A DNA stretch of 53,815 bases from Oscillospiraceae bacterium (GCA_031254575.1 JAIRUE010000024.1:1-53815), one strand, 5' to 3'; shown: positions 45,210-53,487, counted from the stretch's first letter. Translations and numbers: made by a program. Notes: a model not told the origin generated them from the sequence alone.

Positions 45210-46981
45210 ACCGCCAACTCCTCCTCCGAAAGCTGTGACATGGCGATCTCTTTATAGACCCCGCACGTCTCCAGCAGTTCTTTATGCGTGCCGATACCGG
45301 CCACCCTGCCCTCGTCCAGCACGACGATGCGGTCGGCGTCCATGATGGTGCCGATGCGCTGGGCGACAATAAGGCTTGTCACGCCGGACGTCTCTTTCTT
45401 CAGCGCGCCGCGCAGGGTGCGGTCGGTCTTGTAGTCCAGCGCGGAGAAACTGTCGTCGAAGATGTATATCTCCGGCTCGCGGCAGATGGCGCGGGCGATG
45501 GCGAGGCGCTGTTTCTGCCCGCCGGACACGTTCGTCCCGCCCTGGGCGACTTCCGCGCCGTACGCCCCCTCCATCTTCTCCACAAACTCCGTGCCCTGCG
45601 CGACGGCGACGGCCCGTTTGACCTCGTCCTCCCCGTACGTCCCCCTGGCGCCGTCGCCGTACGCCACGTTGGAGAACACCGTCCCCTTGAACAGCACCGC
45701 CCTCTGCGGCACATACCCGATTTTGTTGTACAGAGCCTCCAGCCCGTACTCCTTTACGTCCAGGCCGTCGATCAGCACCATTCCCTCCGTCGCGTCGAAA
45801 AAGCGCGGCACGAGGTTTATCAGCGTGGACTTCCCGCTGCCGGTGGAGCCGATAAACGCCACCGTCTCGCCCTGCTTTGCCCGGAAACTGACGTCCTGCA
45901 GCACATAGTCCGCCGCGCCGGGGTACTTGAAGCTGACACCGCGGAACTCGACCTCGCCGCGCAGTCCCGGCAATCCTTCCGCCGCCGTCCCCTCGGCGAT
46001 GGCCGCCTCCGTCTCCAGCACCTCGTTGATACGCCTTGCCGAGACGCCGGCCCGCGGGAGCAGGATGAAGATCATGGCCAGCATCATGAACGACATGATG
46101 ACCTGCATGGCGTAGTTTGAGAAGGTGACCATATTGGGAAAGAGGACGTCGGTGATTTCCAGCAGGCCGCCGGGCAGTTCCACCCGGTTGATCAGCCCCG
46201 CGCCGATCCAGTAGATCACAAGGTTTATGCCGCCCATCACGACGGACATCACCGGCATCATTATGCTCATCGCGCGGCCGGTAAACAGCTGCGTTCCGGT
46301 CAGCTCCGCGTTGGCCGCCTCAAATTTCCGCCCCTGATACGCCTCGGCGTTATAGGCGCGGATCACGCGGAGGCCGGTCAGGCTGTCGCGCGTCACGCGG
46401 GTGAGGTTGTCGGTCAGCGTCTGCATCCTTCGGAATTTCGGCACGACAAAGACCATGACGAACAGGCATGTGGCCAGCATGATCACGATGGCGGCAGCCG
46501 TCGCAAGCGACCACTCATACCCCTTGCCGATGATCTTTGTAATGGCCCAGCCGGCCGTGATCGGGGCCTTGATCAGGATCTGCAGCCCCATTACGATCAG
46601 CATCTGCACGTGCGTGACGTCATTGGTGGAACGGGTGATCAGGCTGGAGGTGGAAAAGCGGTTGATCTCCTCCATCGAAAAAGACTCCACCTTATGAAAC
46701 AGCAGGCTGCGCAAACGCATCGAAAACGACGCCGCGATACGCGCCGCGAAAAATCCGACGGTGACGGCGGAGACGACGCTGCCCAGCGCGCACAGCAGCA
46801 TAAGGCCGCCGTTCAGCCAGATGGCGCGCATCTCGCTGCCGGGCGTCTGCACCAACTGGGTTATCTCCCCCATATAGTCCGGCAGTTTGAGGTCGAGCCA
46901 GACCTGCGCCACAATAAACGCGACGCTGATCAGCGCCTGCGCCCATTCCTTGCCGCTCAGGCGCCTCAGAATTTTTGTCAT
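45206..46981 (-). CDS. ABC exporter half-transporter with degenerate Walker B
   Basis: 591 residues with six membrane helices and an ATPase domain: Walker A GSTGSGKSTL, Q-loop VPQRAVLFKGT, signature NVSGGQKQ, Walker B YIFDDSFSALD in which Asp replaces the catalytic Glu, and VAQRIGTI in which Gln replaces the H-loop His. These substitutions mark the non-catalytic site of a heterodimeric exporter; the partner gene directly downstream keeps the catalytic residues. ATG at 46981 follows GGAGGG; an upstream TTG is not needed. A palindromic operator overlaps the promoter, typical of TetR or MarR control of exporters. Confidence 0.95.
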   Translation of the reverse strand: MTKILRRLSGKEWAQALISVAFIVAQVWLDLKLPDYMGEITQLVQTPGSEMRAIWLNGGLMLLCALGSVVSAVTVGFFAARIAASFSMRLRSLLFHKVESFSMEEINRFSTSSLITRSTNDVTHVQMLIVMGLQILIKAPITAGWAITKIIGKGYEWSLATAAAIVIMLATCLFVMVFVVPKFRRMQTLTDNLTRVTRDSLTGLRVIRAYNAEAYQGRKFEAANAELTGTQLFTGRAMSIMMPVMSVVMGGINLVIYWIGAGLINRVELPGGLLEITDVLFPNMVTFSNYAMQVIMSFMMLAMIFILLPRAGVSARRINEVLETEAAIAEGTAAEGLPGLRGEVEFRGVSFKYPGAADYVLQDVSFRAKQGETVAFIGSTGSGKSTLINLVPRFFDATEGMVLIDGLDVKEYGLEALYNKIGYVPQRAVLFKGTVFSNVAYGDGARGTYGEDEVKRAVAVAQGTEFVEKMEGAYGAEVAQGGTNVSGGQKQRLAIARAICREPEIYIFDDSFSALDYKTDRTLRGALKKETSGVTSLIVAQRIGTIMDADRIVVLDEGRVAGIGTHKELLETCGVYKEIAMSQLSEEELAV

Positions 46982-47016
46982 CAGTTTCCCTCCGATTCGT
47001 CCCAATTAAATCCGCT

Positions 47017-47042
47017 AACACTGTTAGTAATATAACAGTGTT
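47017..47042. promoter_or_regulatory. Palindromic operator upstream of the ABC exporter
   Basis: AACACTGTTA, six bases, TAACAGTGTT: perfect inverted repeat covering the -10 box and start region of the exporter promoter. The pattern suits a TetR or MarR dimer; no such regulator gene is in the window. Confidence 0.7.
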
Positions 47043-47057
47043 GACGGCCGTTGTCAA
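47029..47057 (-). promoter_or_regulatory. Promoter of the ABC exporter operon
   Basis: TTGACA (47057-47052), 17-base spacer, TATATT (47034-47029) on the minus strand. Confidence 0.65.
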
Positions 47058-47069
47058 GGTATTTTTTTG

Positions 47070-47098
47070 TAGACGCGCGTTTTTTTATCCTGTATAAT
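47070..47098 (+). promoter_or_regulatory. Promoter of the GNAT gene
   Basis: TAGACG (47070-47075), 17-base spacer, perfect TATAAT (47093-47098). Confidence 0.5.
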
Positions 47099-47149
47099 GG
47101 ACGGGCGCCCCGCGCCGCGGCTCCGGCGCTTTTTTACGGGAGGACGACC

Positions 47150-47701
47150 ATGCGCATTGAAACGACGCGGCTTGTGCTGTTTCCGATGACGGAGCAAAAC
47201 CTGAAAGACGCGGAGCTGGACCTCTCCGCCGTCGCGCGCCGCTACGGCGCGTCCATGCCCCATATCGGCTTTTGGGAAATGCGCGCCAAGCGCCGCATCT
47301 ACCGGGCCAAGACCGGGATTATCCTCCAGAATCCGCGCGCGTGGCTGCTCTCCACCGCGTGGCTCATCGTTGAGAGGGACAGCGGCGTGGCGGTGGGGGA
47401 GGCGGGGTTCAAAGGCCCCCCGGCGGCCCGGCATACGGTGGAGATCGGCTACGGGGTTTTGGAGGACTACCGCTGCCGCGGATATATGACAGAGGCGCTC
47501 GGCGCGCTCACGCGGTTCGCGTTTTTCCAGCGGGACTACCGCGTGGAGCGCGTGACGGCGCTGACGCTGCCCGGCAACACCGCCTCGCACAGGGTTTTGG
47601 AGAAGAACGGCTTTGCCCGCCGGCCGTCGTTTGGAAAATACTGGCTGTGGGAGCGGCTCAGGCGGCCGGAGGACACGCCGGAGGGGCTCCTATTCCCATG
47701 A
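47150..47701 (+). CDS. GNAT family N-acetyltransferase (RimJ/RimL-like)
   Basis: 183 residues. Opening IETTRLVLFPMTEQNL is the usual start of RimJ/RimL-type acetyltransferases; the acetyl-CoA binding region is EIGYGVLEDYRCRGYMTEALGALTRFAF, with the R-x-x-G-x loop slightly altered (RCRGYM), followed by VTALTLPGNTASHRVLEKNGF. These enzymes acetylate amino groups of proteins or small molecules; the substrate here is unknown. The ATG at 47150 follows GGGAGG. It is divergent from the ABC exporter across a shared regulatory gap. Confidence 0.9.
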   Translation: MRIETTRLVLFPMTEQNLKDAELDLSAVARRYGASMPHIGFWEMRAKRRIYRAKTGIILQNPRAWLLSTAWLIVERDSGVAVGEAGFKGPPAARHTVEIGYGVLEDYRCRGYMTEALGALTRFAFFQRDYRVERVTALTLPGNTASHRVLEKNGFARRPSFGKYWLWERLRRPEDTPEGLLFP

Positions 47702-47783
47702 GGCCCGAGCGGGGGGCCTGCGCTGAAAACGGCTTGCGTTTACATCCTTGACGCTCGCACGCTTTTCGCCCTTATAAAGGCGG

Positions 47784-47885
47784 GATTCGCCCCGCGCGGC
47801 CGCGCGGGGCTTTTGCTCTTGCAGCTAAAGACGGAATACGCGCGCAATACCGATTCGCCCCGCGCGGCCGCGCGGGGCTTTTGCT
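47784..47885 (+). repeat. Two identical 34-bp palindromic terminator-like repeats
   Basis: Copies at 47784-47817 and 47852-47885, spaced 34 bases, each with a perfect 22-bp palindrome (GCCCCGCGCGG and complement) followed by TTTTGCT. Either could terminate the GNAT transcript. The rest of the 409-bp gap 47702-48110 holds the promoter of the NYN gene and a possible 11-codon leader frame at 48016-48051; no other gene is visible. Confidence 0.65.
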
Positions 47886-47966
47886 TGTGAAAAGACACTT
47901 GACGGCGTTCCGGAACACAGTTTGTCGAGAAAAAACGATATTTTTTCTCTGCGGGTTCATGTTGGC

Positions 47967-47995
47967 TTGAATCTGCGGGCCAACCGTGCTATACT
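47967..47995 (+). promoter_or_regulatory. Promoter of the NYN-domain gene
   Basis: TTGAAT (47967-47972), 17-base spacer, TATACT (47990-47995), about 115 bases upstream of the start codon, leaving a leader with a short ORF behind AAGGAAGTG. Confidence 0.5.
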
Positions 47996-48110
47996 GTCTA
48001 AAGGAAGTGAAAGATATGTCCGGAGGGGAGAGTTTTTCATGTAGCATATAGGTAATTATAATCTTAATCGCTCCACGGCACACAAGATTTTTATTGAAAG
48101 GATTGACATT

Positions 48111-48893
48111 GTGAAAATTGAGTTCAAGGCACTAAAACCGCCGCCCGGCACGGGCGAACTCGCCAACACAATTGTATTTATCGACTACGAATACCTATAC
48201 ATCAGCTTTATGAAGCAATACTCCTGTCCACCTATGCTTGATGAGATATGTGACGAAATAAAGCAACACGGAAAGGTCGCAAAGATTTATGTATTCGGTG
48301 ACTTTACAAAGCCCGAATTGAGCCAGGAACGAAACCGCGTCAGAACAGTCACAAGCAACATCATTGACTGTGGAAACGAAAGCACGATAAACAGGAAAGA
48401 CTTTACAGATTTTATTATGCTCGACCACATTTATCAGGAGTTAATACAGAATCCGGCAGTTGAACAATTCGTTTTTTTTACCGGCGACGGTCATTTTGCG
48501 TCGTCAGCAACATTCCTGCGTAACTTTATGGAAAAAACAGTCGGCGTATATGGGATAGCGGGGACGTTAAGCCGCCAGCTTTGCAACTGCTCGTCTTGGA
48601 CGAAAGAGTTGCACGCGATTGACGGGGATGAACTTGAATATCAAACCAACCTGTTAAAAAATCTACATAACGCGGAGAGCAAAGGGGCAATCGCCACCTT
48701 TATGAAAACGATAGAGTTCACCATCAGGAGCTATGGGGGCGACCAATACCGGTATGAGCAGATACTAAGAGACCTGATAGAGCAAGGCTACGTCAACAAT
48801 GCCCTGTGTACCTTGTTCCCTGAACGCGGCGAGTTTAGAATGCTCACCGTGAATTGGGAACGTGTGAAGAAAGAACTTGCGCCTGCGATATAA
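48111..48893 (+). CDS. NYN (PIN-like) domain protein, putative RNase
   Basis: 260 residues. The N-terminal 160 have the NYN pattern: first acidic residue in IVFIDYEYLYISF, a second acidic block in KDFTDFIMLDHIYQ, and the third in FVFFTGDGHFASSATFL, followed by VGVYGIAGTLSRQL. NYN domains belong to the PIN-like nuclease group (LabA, MARF1, Zc3h12a relatives) and act on RNA. The remaining 95 residues look like a small winged-helix-type region (YEQILRDLIEQGYV, RGEFRMLTVNWERV). It starts with GTG at 48111 after AAAGGA. GC content is lower than in surrounding genes, suggesting acquisition. Confidence 0.75.
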   Translation: MKIEFKALKPPPGTGELANTIVFIDYEYLYISFMKQYSCPPMLDEICDEIKQHGKVAKIYVFGDFTKPELSQERNRVRTVTSNIIDCGNESTINRKDFTDFIMLDHIYQELIQNPAVEQFVFFTGDGHFASSATFLRNFMEKTVGVYGIAGTLSRQLCNCSSWTKELHAIDGDELEYQTNLLKNLHNAESKGAIATFMKTIEFTIRSYGGDQYRYEQILRDLIEQGYVNNALCTLFPERGEFRMLTVNWERVKKELAPAI

Positions 48894-48992
48894 ACAATGA
48901 GCCTGTTACTGTTGCATATGCATGGGGGAAATAAGGCGCCCTTTATATGAACAAACCGTGAATAATTTCCAATCACGGGATATTCCCTCGGC

Positions 48993-49014
48993 TTTGGCAG
49001 AAACTACTGCCAAA
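48993..49014 (+). other. Hairpin in the leader of the SLH protein gene
   Basis: TTTGGCAG, six bases, CTGCCAAA: an 8-bp stem ending seven bases before the AGGAGG site. It may tune translation; no known riboswitch consensus was recognised in 48894-49034. Confidence 0.45.
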
Positions 49015-49034
49015 ACGTCAAGGAGGTCTTTCCC

Positions 49035-50297
49035 GTGAAACGCCATACGCCAAAAGTAGCGCTGTTAATGGTTTTTGCCATGCTTGCGGCGCTGTGCGCC
49101 CCGCAGGTCATGGGGGCGCCCATCTCCAAAACGGGCGACCGGAGCATCCACTTCACCCGGGCCGACTTCACCTCCGTCCTGGAAACCGACGGCCGCCAAC
49201 TGGCCGGCATCGTGCTCACCGAACTGCCCGAAAACGGCTTTCTGACTTACGCGGGGCGCGTCCTGTACGAAGGGGAGGCGGTCACGGCCGAAACGCTGGG
49301 CGCGCTGAGCTATACCCCCTCGGCAGCCGGGAACAGGACCGAGAGCTTCCGGTTCCTGCCCGTCTATCAGGACGGCGGCGTTGAGGAGGCGGTGACGGTC
49401 TCGCTGACCATGCAGGCCGTTGACAACCGCGCCCCGATGGCGCAGGACGTCGAGGCCAAAACAATGAAAAACGTCTCCGTCACAGGGCTGTTCCACGCCG
49501 TTGACCCGGAGGGCGACGCGCTGACATTCCGGCTCACGTCCAAGCCGCGCCGCGGCGAGGTGGAAGTCCTGCCGGACGGACGCTTCGTCTACACCCCGTT
49601 CCGCAACAAGAGCGGTTCGGACACGTTCGCCTACGTCGCCGTAGACGCCTACGGCAACGTCTCCAAAGAGGCCCGGATACGCCTCACGATCGAAAAGCCC
49701 TCCACCAAGACGACTTACGCCGATATGGACGGGCACCCCGCGCAATACGCCGCGCTGCGCCTGTGCGGCGAGGGCGTCTACACCGGGCGGCAGATCTGCG
49801 GGCATTACTACTTTAACCCCGGCGAGCCCGTCAGCCGCGCCGAGATGATCACGATGGTCGTCCGCGCGATCGGGCTGGACACCGTCCCCGTCTCCACGAC
49901 AGGCTTTTATGACGACGCGCTGCTGCCCGACTGGTTCAAACCTTACGCGCAGGCCGCGTTCAAGGCGGGCGTCATCTCCGGCGTGCGCGCCCCCGACGGG
50001 CGTACCGTCCTGAACGCCCACGAGACCGTGACGCTCAGCCAGGCCGCCGCCATGCTCAACAAAGCCCTCCGCCCGGCGGCGGCAGAGCTCCTGTACGACA
50101 GCGGCGCCGTCCCCGCCTGGTCGGCCCAGGCCATCGCCAACCTGGACGCGGCGGGGATCCTGGACGACGTGTCCGTGTCCGCCGGCGACCGCCCGCTGAA
50201 CCGGGGCGAGGTGGCCATGCTGCTGGTGCGCGCGATGGACGCCTACAGCGTTACGCGCGAAAAGAGCGGGCTGTTGAGCTGGGTGTTCGGCTGGTAA
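49035..50297 (+). CDS. Secreted S-layer homology (SLH) domain protein
   Basis: 420 residues with a signal peptide cleaved near VMGA-P (residue 28). Two immunoglobulin/cadherin-like domains follow (about 40-128 and 132-222; the second opens APMAQDVEAKT and contains VDPEGDALTFRL and GSDTFAYVAVDAYGN). Three SLH domains close the protein (about 228-405): YADMDGHPAQYAALRL ... VSRAEMITMVVRAIG, then YDDALLPDWFKPYAQAAFKAGVISG ... SQAAAMLNKAL, then VPAWSAQAIANLDAAGILDD ... NRGEVAMLLVRAMDAY. SLH domains bind secondary cell-wall polymers, so the protein is anchored non-covalently. GTG start at 49035 follows AAGGAGG. Confidence 0.92.
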   Translation: MKRHTPKVALLMVFAMLAALCAPQVMGAPISKTGDRSIHFTRADFTSVLETDGRQLAGIVLTELPENGFLTYAGRVLYEGEAVTAETLGALSYTPSAAGNRTESFRFLPVYQDGGVEEAVTVSLTMQAVDNRAPMAQDVEAKTMKNVSVTGLFHAVDPEGDALTFRLTSKPRRGEVEVLPDGRFVYTPFRNKSGSDTFAYVAVDAYGNVSKEARIRLTIEKPSTKTTYADMDGHPAQYAALRLCGEGVYTGRQICGHYYFNPGEPVSRAEMITMVVRAIGLDTVPVSTTGFYDDALLPDWFKPYAQAAFKAGVISGVRAPDGRTVLNAHETVTLSQAAAMLNKALRPAAAELLYDSGAVPAWSAQAIANLDAAGILDDVSVSAGDRPLNRGEVAMLLVRAMDAYSVTREKSGLLSWVFGW

Positions 50298-50322
50298 GGC
50301 CGTCCCTGACCCATAAAAATGA

Positions 50323-50348
50323 TCCCCCGTCCGGAAGGACGGGGGATT
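50323..50348. terminator. Shared terminator of the SLH gene and rpsT
   Basis: 11-bp stem (ATCCCCCGTCC and complement) with a GGAA loop between convergent genes; the minus-strand transcript continues into CATTTTTATG, the plus strand into TTTGCC. Confidence 0.75.
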
Positions 50349-50400
50349 TGCCATGTCTGTCCGCCGTACGCCAGGCTCACGCCCGGCGCCGAAGCGGGTG

Positions 50401-50664
50401 CTACACGATTTTTTTCAGCCCTCTGGCCAGACGGCTCTTGCGCCGGGCGGCCGTGTTTTTATGGAGCAGGCCCTTCGAGACGGACTGGTCGATGACCTTC
50501 TGCGCGTCCTTATAGGCGGCCCCGGCTGCCTGCGCCTCCCCGTCGGCCGTAAGCGCGTCCACCTTTTTGATGAGTGTTTTCATCCGGGACTTTGCCATAC
50601 GGTTCTGCGCCGTTTTGTGGGCTATGACCGACACCCGCTTCTTGGCGGACTTTATATTCGGCAA
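50401..50664 (-). CDS. rpsT: 30S ribosomal protein S20
   Basis: 87 residues, standard for S20: MPNIKSAKKRVSVIAHKTAQNRM, KTLIKKVDAL and the C-terminal GLLHKNTAARRKSRLARGL. It binds 16S rRNA at the 30S base. The family start MPNIKSAKKR is encoded by TTG at 50664, following a G-rich GGGGGGTGG region; a GTG three codons upstream is the alternative. A non-ATG start is consistent with translational autocontrol known for S20 in other bacteria, where a UUG start is used. A promoter lies about 70 bases upstream. Confidence 0.95.
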   Translation of the reverse strand: MPNIKSAKKRVSVIAHKTAQNRMAKSRMKTLIKKVDALTADGEAQAAGAAYKDAQKVIDQSVSKGLLHKNTAARRKSRLARGLKKIV

Positions 50665-50713
50665 GCCTACCACCCCCCTTTTCCGTCTATTCGCACCAAA
50701 CGGTGCGGGGATC

Positions 50714-50742
50714 AGTATACCACAGGCGCGGACGGAATGCAA
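50714..50742 (-). promoter_or_regulatory. Promoter of rpsT
   Basis: TTGCAT (50742-50737), 17-base spacer, TATACT (50719-50714) on the minus strand. Confidence 0.65.
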
Positions 50743-50811
50743 GCGTTTTCTTCAATCCTCATATATTTTCCATCTATTACAGATTACAAAATGTATTTCG
50801 GCCAGCCGGCG

Positions 50812-51177
50812 TCAGGCCTTACTATACATAGCGTTATATTTCGCCTCCAGCTCCACCAGCTTCAGCCCCGTTTCCGACCACTCCCTCTTGGCCTCCTGCA
50901 AACACGCCTCAAACGAGGGATCGCCGTCCTCCAGCATCCTGCCCAGCCTTGTCAGGCGGTCCGTCGGGGAAGGCTCCGGAAAGGCCGCGTCGGACAGGAA
51001 CGCGCCGGGCGGCATCCCCATCGCGCCGGCGAGGTATTCCAGCGTGCGGACCGACGGCGTGGCGGCGTCGTTTTCGATCTTGCTGAGCATGTTGCGCGTG
51101 ATATAGTCGCCCACCAGTTCCTGCTGCGTCATCTGGCGGCCCAGCCGGGCCTCGCGGATACGCTGGCCTATCGTCAT
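50812..51177 (-). CDS. XRE family transcriptional regulator
   Basis: 121 residues. The first 60 form an XRE helix-turn-helix domain (IGQRIREARLGRQMTQQELVGDYITRNMLSKIENDAATPSVRTLEYLAGAMG). The C-terminal half is helical, reminiscent of a TPR-like or dimerisation region (LTRLGRMLEDGDPSFEACLQEAKREW). ATG at 51177 follows GGAAGGGGAG. It is divergent from the NfeD-flotillin pair, and the same operator GTAAA-N5-TTTAC appears at both promoters, so it most likely represses both units. Confidence 0.9.
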   Translation of the reverse strand: MTIGQRIREARLGRQMTQQELVGDYITRNMLSKIENDAATPSVRTLEYLAGAMGMPPGAFLSDAAFPEPSPTDRLTRLGRMLEDGDPSFEACLQEAKREWSETGLKLVELEAKYNAMYSKA

Positions 51178-51203
51178 AGGAGAGCTCCCCTTCCCGCCAT
51201 TTG

Positions 51204-51292
51204 GTAAACTATATTTACTATACCACGGGAAAAAAATAAAATCAACCCTTGACAGCAACTTTTTCCGCCGTTATACTGTAAATATGATTTAC
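51204..51292. promoter_or_regulatory. Divergent promoters with paired GTAAA-N5-TTTAC operators
   Basis: Minus strand: TTGATT (51245-51240), 17 bases, TATAGT (51222-51217), with an operator at 51204-51218. Plus strand: TTGACA (51249-51254), 17 bases, TATACT (51272-51277), with an operator at 51278-51292. Each operator sits at the same position relative to its -10 box. Confidence 0.75.
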
Positions 51293-51311
51293 TGTAAGGA
51301 GGCGGACGGGT

Positions 51312-51947
51312 ATGACGGCATGGTGGGAAAGCATCGGGACCCTTGAACAGGTTTTCTTTATCGTCGCGGCGCCCGCGACCCTCATCATCGCCCTTCAAAC
51401 GCTTCTCCTGATCTTCGGCGGGGGGATGGGCGCGCCCGACTCCGGCCTTGACAGCGACGTATCCGGCATCGGGGACGACCTTGACATCCCGGGCGGCGTC
51501 GATTTCGACGGCTCCGACCCCGCCATCGAACACTTTGACGCCGACGGGCTGCGCCTTTTTTCGGTGCGCGGGATCATGGCTTTCCTCACCGTATTCGGCT
51601 GGAGCGGCGTGGTGCTGCTCGAAACGGGCGTCACGCCCGCCGTGTCGGTCGTTATCGCCTTTTTGCTGGGCGCGGCCGCGCTGTTTGGCATGGCCCTTCT
51701 CATCCGCAGCCTGATGCGGCTACAGGAGAGCGGCAACGCCGATTACCGCCGCGCCCTCGGCAAGACGGCCCGCGTCTACCTGACGATACCGCCCGCCGGG
51801 CAGGGGCAGGGTAAGATCAACCTCATGCTGGGTGAGGCGCTGGGCGAATTCTGGGCCGTCACCGACGGCAAGGAGCCCATCCCCACCGGCGCGTCCGTCC
51901 GCGTCGTCGATCTGGCGGCGGGGGTCTATACGGTGGAGCGGGATTAA
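51312..51947 (+). CDS. NfeD-like membrane protein
   Basis: 211 residues. One N-terminal membrane helix (about 12-36), an acidic loop rich in Asp/Gly, two further helices (about 84-105 and 108-130), then a C-terminal OB-fold beta-barrel (about 145-211, ALGKTARVYLTIPPAGQGQGKINLM ... GEFWAVTDGKEPIPTGASVRVVDLAAG) of the NfeD type. NfeD proteins pair with flotillins in membrane microdomains. It lies 26 bases upstream of the flotillin gene and shares its promoter. AAGGAGGCGGAC precedes the ATG. Confidence 0.88.
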   Translation: MTAWWESIGTLEQVFFIVAAPATLIIALQTLLLIFGGGMGAPDSGLDSDVSGIGDDLDIPGGVDFDGSDPAIEHFDADGLRLFSVRGIMAFLTVFGWSGVVLLETGVTPAVSVVIAFLLGAAALFGMALLIRSLMRLQESGNADYRRALGKTARVYLTIPPAGQGQGKINLMLGEALGEFWAVTDGKEPIPTGASVRVVDLAAGVYTVERD

Positions 51948-51973
51948 CCATCAATAAAAGGAGGTACACCGCC

Positions 51974-53437
51974 ATGCCCATCCTGACCGCGCTCAACGGA
52001 CCCTATGTCATCGCGCTGATCCTCGTCATCGTGTTCGTTTTCTTCGGGGCGATGCTCGCCATCCTGTCGCGCTACCGCAAGTGCCCCTCCGACAAGATCC
52101 TCGTCATCTACGGCAAGGTCGGGCAGGGTGCCGACGGTTCGGCCCGCTCGGCTAAATGCATCCACGGCGGCGCGGCGTTCATCTGGCCGGTCATCCAGAG
52201 CTACCAGTATCTCGACCTGACGCCCATTTCCATCAACGTCGACCTGCGCAACGCCCTTTCCCGCCAAAATATCCGCATCGACGTACCCAGCCGCTTCACC
52301 GTCGGCATTTCCACCGAGCACGGCATCATCCAGAACGCCGCCGAGCGCCTGATGGGCCTGAAGCTCAACGAGGTGCAGGAGCTGGCGAAGGACATCCTGT
52401 TCGGGCAGCTGCGCCTTGTCATCGCCACAATGGACATCGAGGAGATCAACACCAACCGCGACAAGTTCCTCGAGGCGGTCGCGCTCAACGTGGAGGTCGA
52501 GCTGAAAAAAATCGGCCTGCGCCTCATCAACGTCAACGTCACCGACATCTCCGACGAATCGGGCTATATCGAGGCGCTGGGCAAGGAAGCGGCGGCGCAG
52601 GCCATCAACGACGCCAAGCGCAGCGTCGCCGAGAAGGACCGCGACGGCACCATCGGCGAGGCCAACGCCGTCCGCGATCAAAGGATCGCCGTCAGCCTGG
52701 CGAACTCCGAGGCGGTCAAAGGCGAAAACACCGCGAAGATCGAGGTCGCCGATTCCGACGCCCTGCGCCGCGAGCGCGAGGCCGAGGCCACCCGCCGCGC
52801 CACCGCCGCCGAAAAGGTGCAGTCGGCCAAGGCGCTGGAGGAAGCCTACGCCGCCGAGCAGGCCGCCGAACAGGCCCGTTACGCCCGCGAACAGGCGACC
52901 ATGCAGGCCGACGTCATCGTCCGGGCCGAAATCGATAAACGCACCGTCGAAATCGCCGCCGAAGCGGACGCGGAGCAGATACGCCGCCGCGCGAAAGGCG
53001 AGGCCGACGGCATCTTCGTCAAAATGGAGGCGCAGGCGCGCGGCACGGAGGAGATCCTCACCCGCCAGGCCGCCGGTTTGCGCAAAATCGTCGAGGCAGC
53101 CGGAGGCAGCCTGGACGGCGCGGTGCGCATGATGATCACCGACAAGCTCGAAGACCTCGTCAAACTTCAGGTCGAAGCGGTCAGCGGGCTGAAAATCGAC
53201 AAGGTCACCGTCTGGGACGGCGCGGGCGGCGGCGACGGCAAGTCCGCCACCGCGGGGTTTCTGTCCGGCCTGCTGAAAAGCCTGCCGCCGCTGAACGACG
53301 TGTATAAAATGGCGGGGCTGGAATTGCCGGAGCCGCTGGCGGTGGAACCGAAAGCGCCGCCGGCGGGCCCGGATACGGAGCCGAAAGCCGCAGCCGCGGA
53401 ACCGAAAACACAGGACGCGGCGCAAACCGCTTCCTGA
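51974..53437 (+). CDS. Flotillin family membrane scaffold protein
   Basis: 487 residues. One N-terminal membrane hairpin/helix (about 10-32), then the SPFH/PHB domain (about 38-210, GGAAFIWPVIQSYQYLDLTPISINVDL, ITVDIS-like VNVTDISDESGYIEALGKEAAAQA), then a long Ala/Glu/Arg-rich coiled coil (about 215-370) typical of flotillins, and a C-terminal tail ending in a Pro/Ala-rich segment. Flotillins such as FloT/YqiK organise functional membrane microdomains and affect secretion and signalling. Start ATG follows AAAGGAGG. A U-tract terminator is seen 130 bases downstream. Confidence 0.93.
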   Translation: MPILTALNGPYVIALILVIVFVFFGAMLAILSRYRKCPSDKILVIYGKVGQGADGSARSAKCIHGGAAFIWPVIQSYQYLDLTPISINVDLRNALSRQNIRIDVPSRFTVGISTEHGIIQNAAERLMGLKLNEVQELAKDILFGQLRLVIATMDIEEINTNRDKFLEAVALNVEVELKKIGLRLINVNVTDISDESGYIEALGKEAAAQAINDAKRSVAEKDRDGTIGEANAVRDQRIAVSLANSEAVKGENTAKIEVADSDALRREREAEATRRATAAEKVQSAKALEEAYAAEQAAEQARYAREQATMQADVIVRAEIDKRTVEIAAEADAEQIRRRAKGEADGIFVKMEAQARGTEEILTRQAAGLRKIVEAAGGSLDGAVRMMITDKLEDLVKLQVEAVSGLKIDKVTVWDGAGGGDGKSATAGFLSGLLKSLPPLNDVYKMAGLELPEPLAVEPKAPPAGPDTEPKAAAAEPKTQDAAQTAS

Positions 53438-53461
53438 CAATGCCTTGCGGACATAATAACA

Positions 53462-53487
53462 GGCCCCCGCCGGTCTTGGCGGGGGCC
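53462..53487 (+). other. GC-rich hairpin after the flotillin gene
   Basis: 10-bp stem GGCCCCCGCC / GGCGGGGGCC, no U-tract, 25 bases past the stop. Remaining DNA to 53694 holds the terminator below and no visible gene. Confidence 0.5.

Noticed and set aside
48894..49034. Possible riboswitch (c-di-GMP or similar) in the SLH gene leader
   Set aside because: A simple 8-bp hairpin is present, but I could not find the conserved core of a known class.
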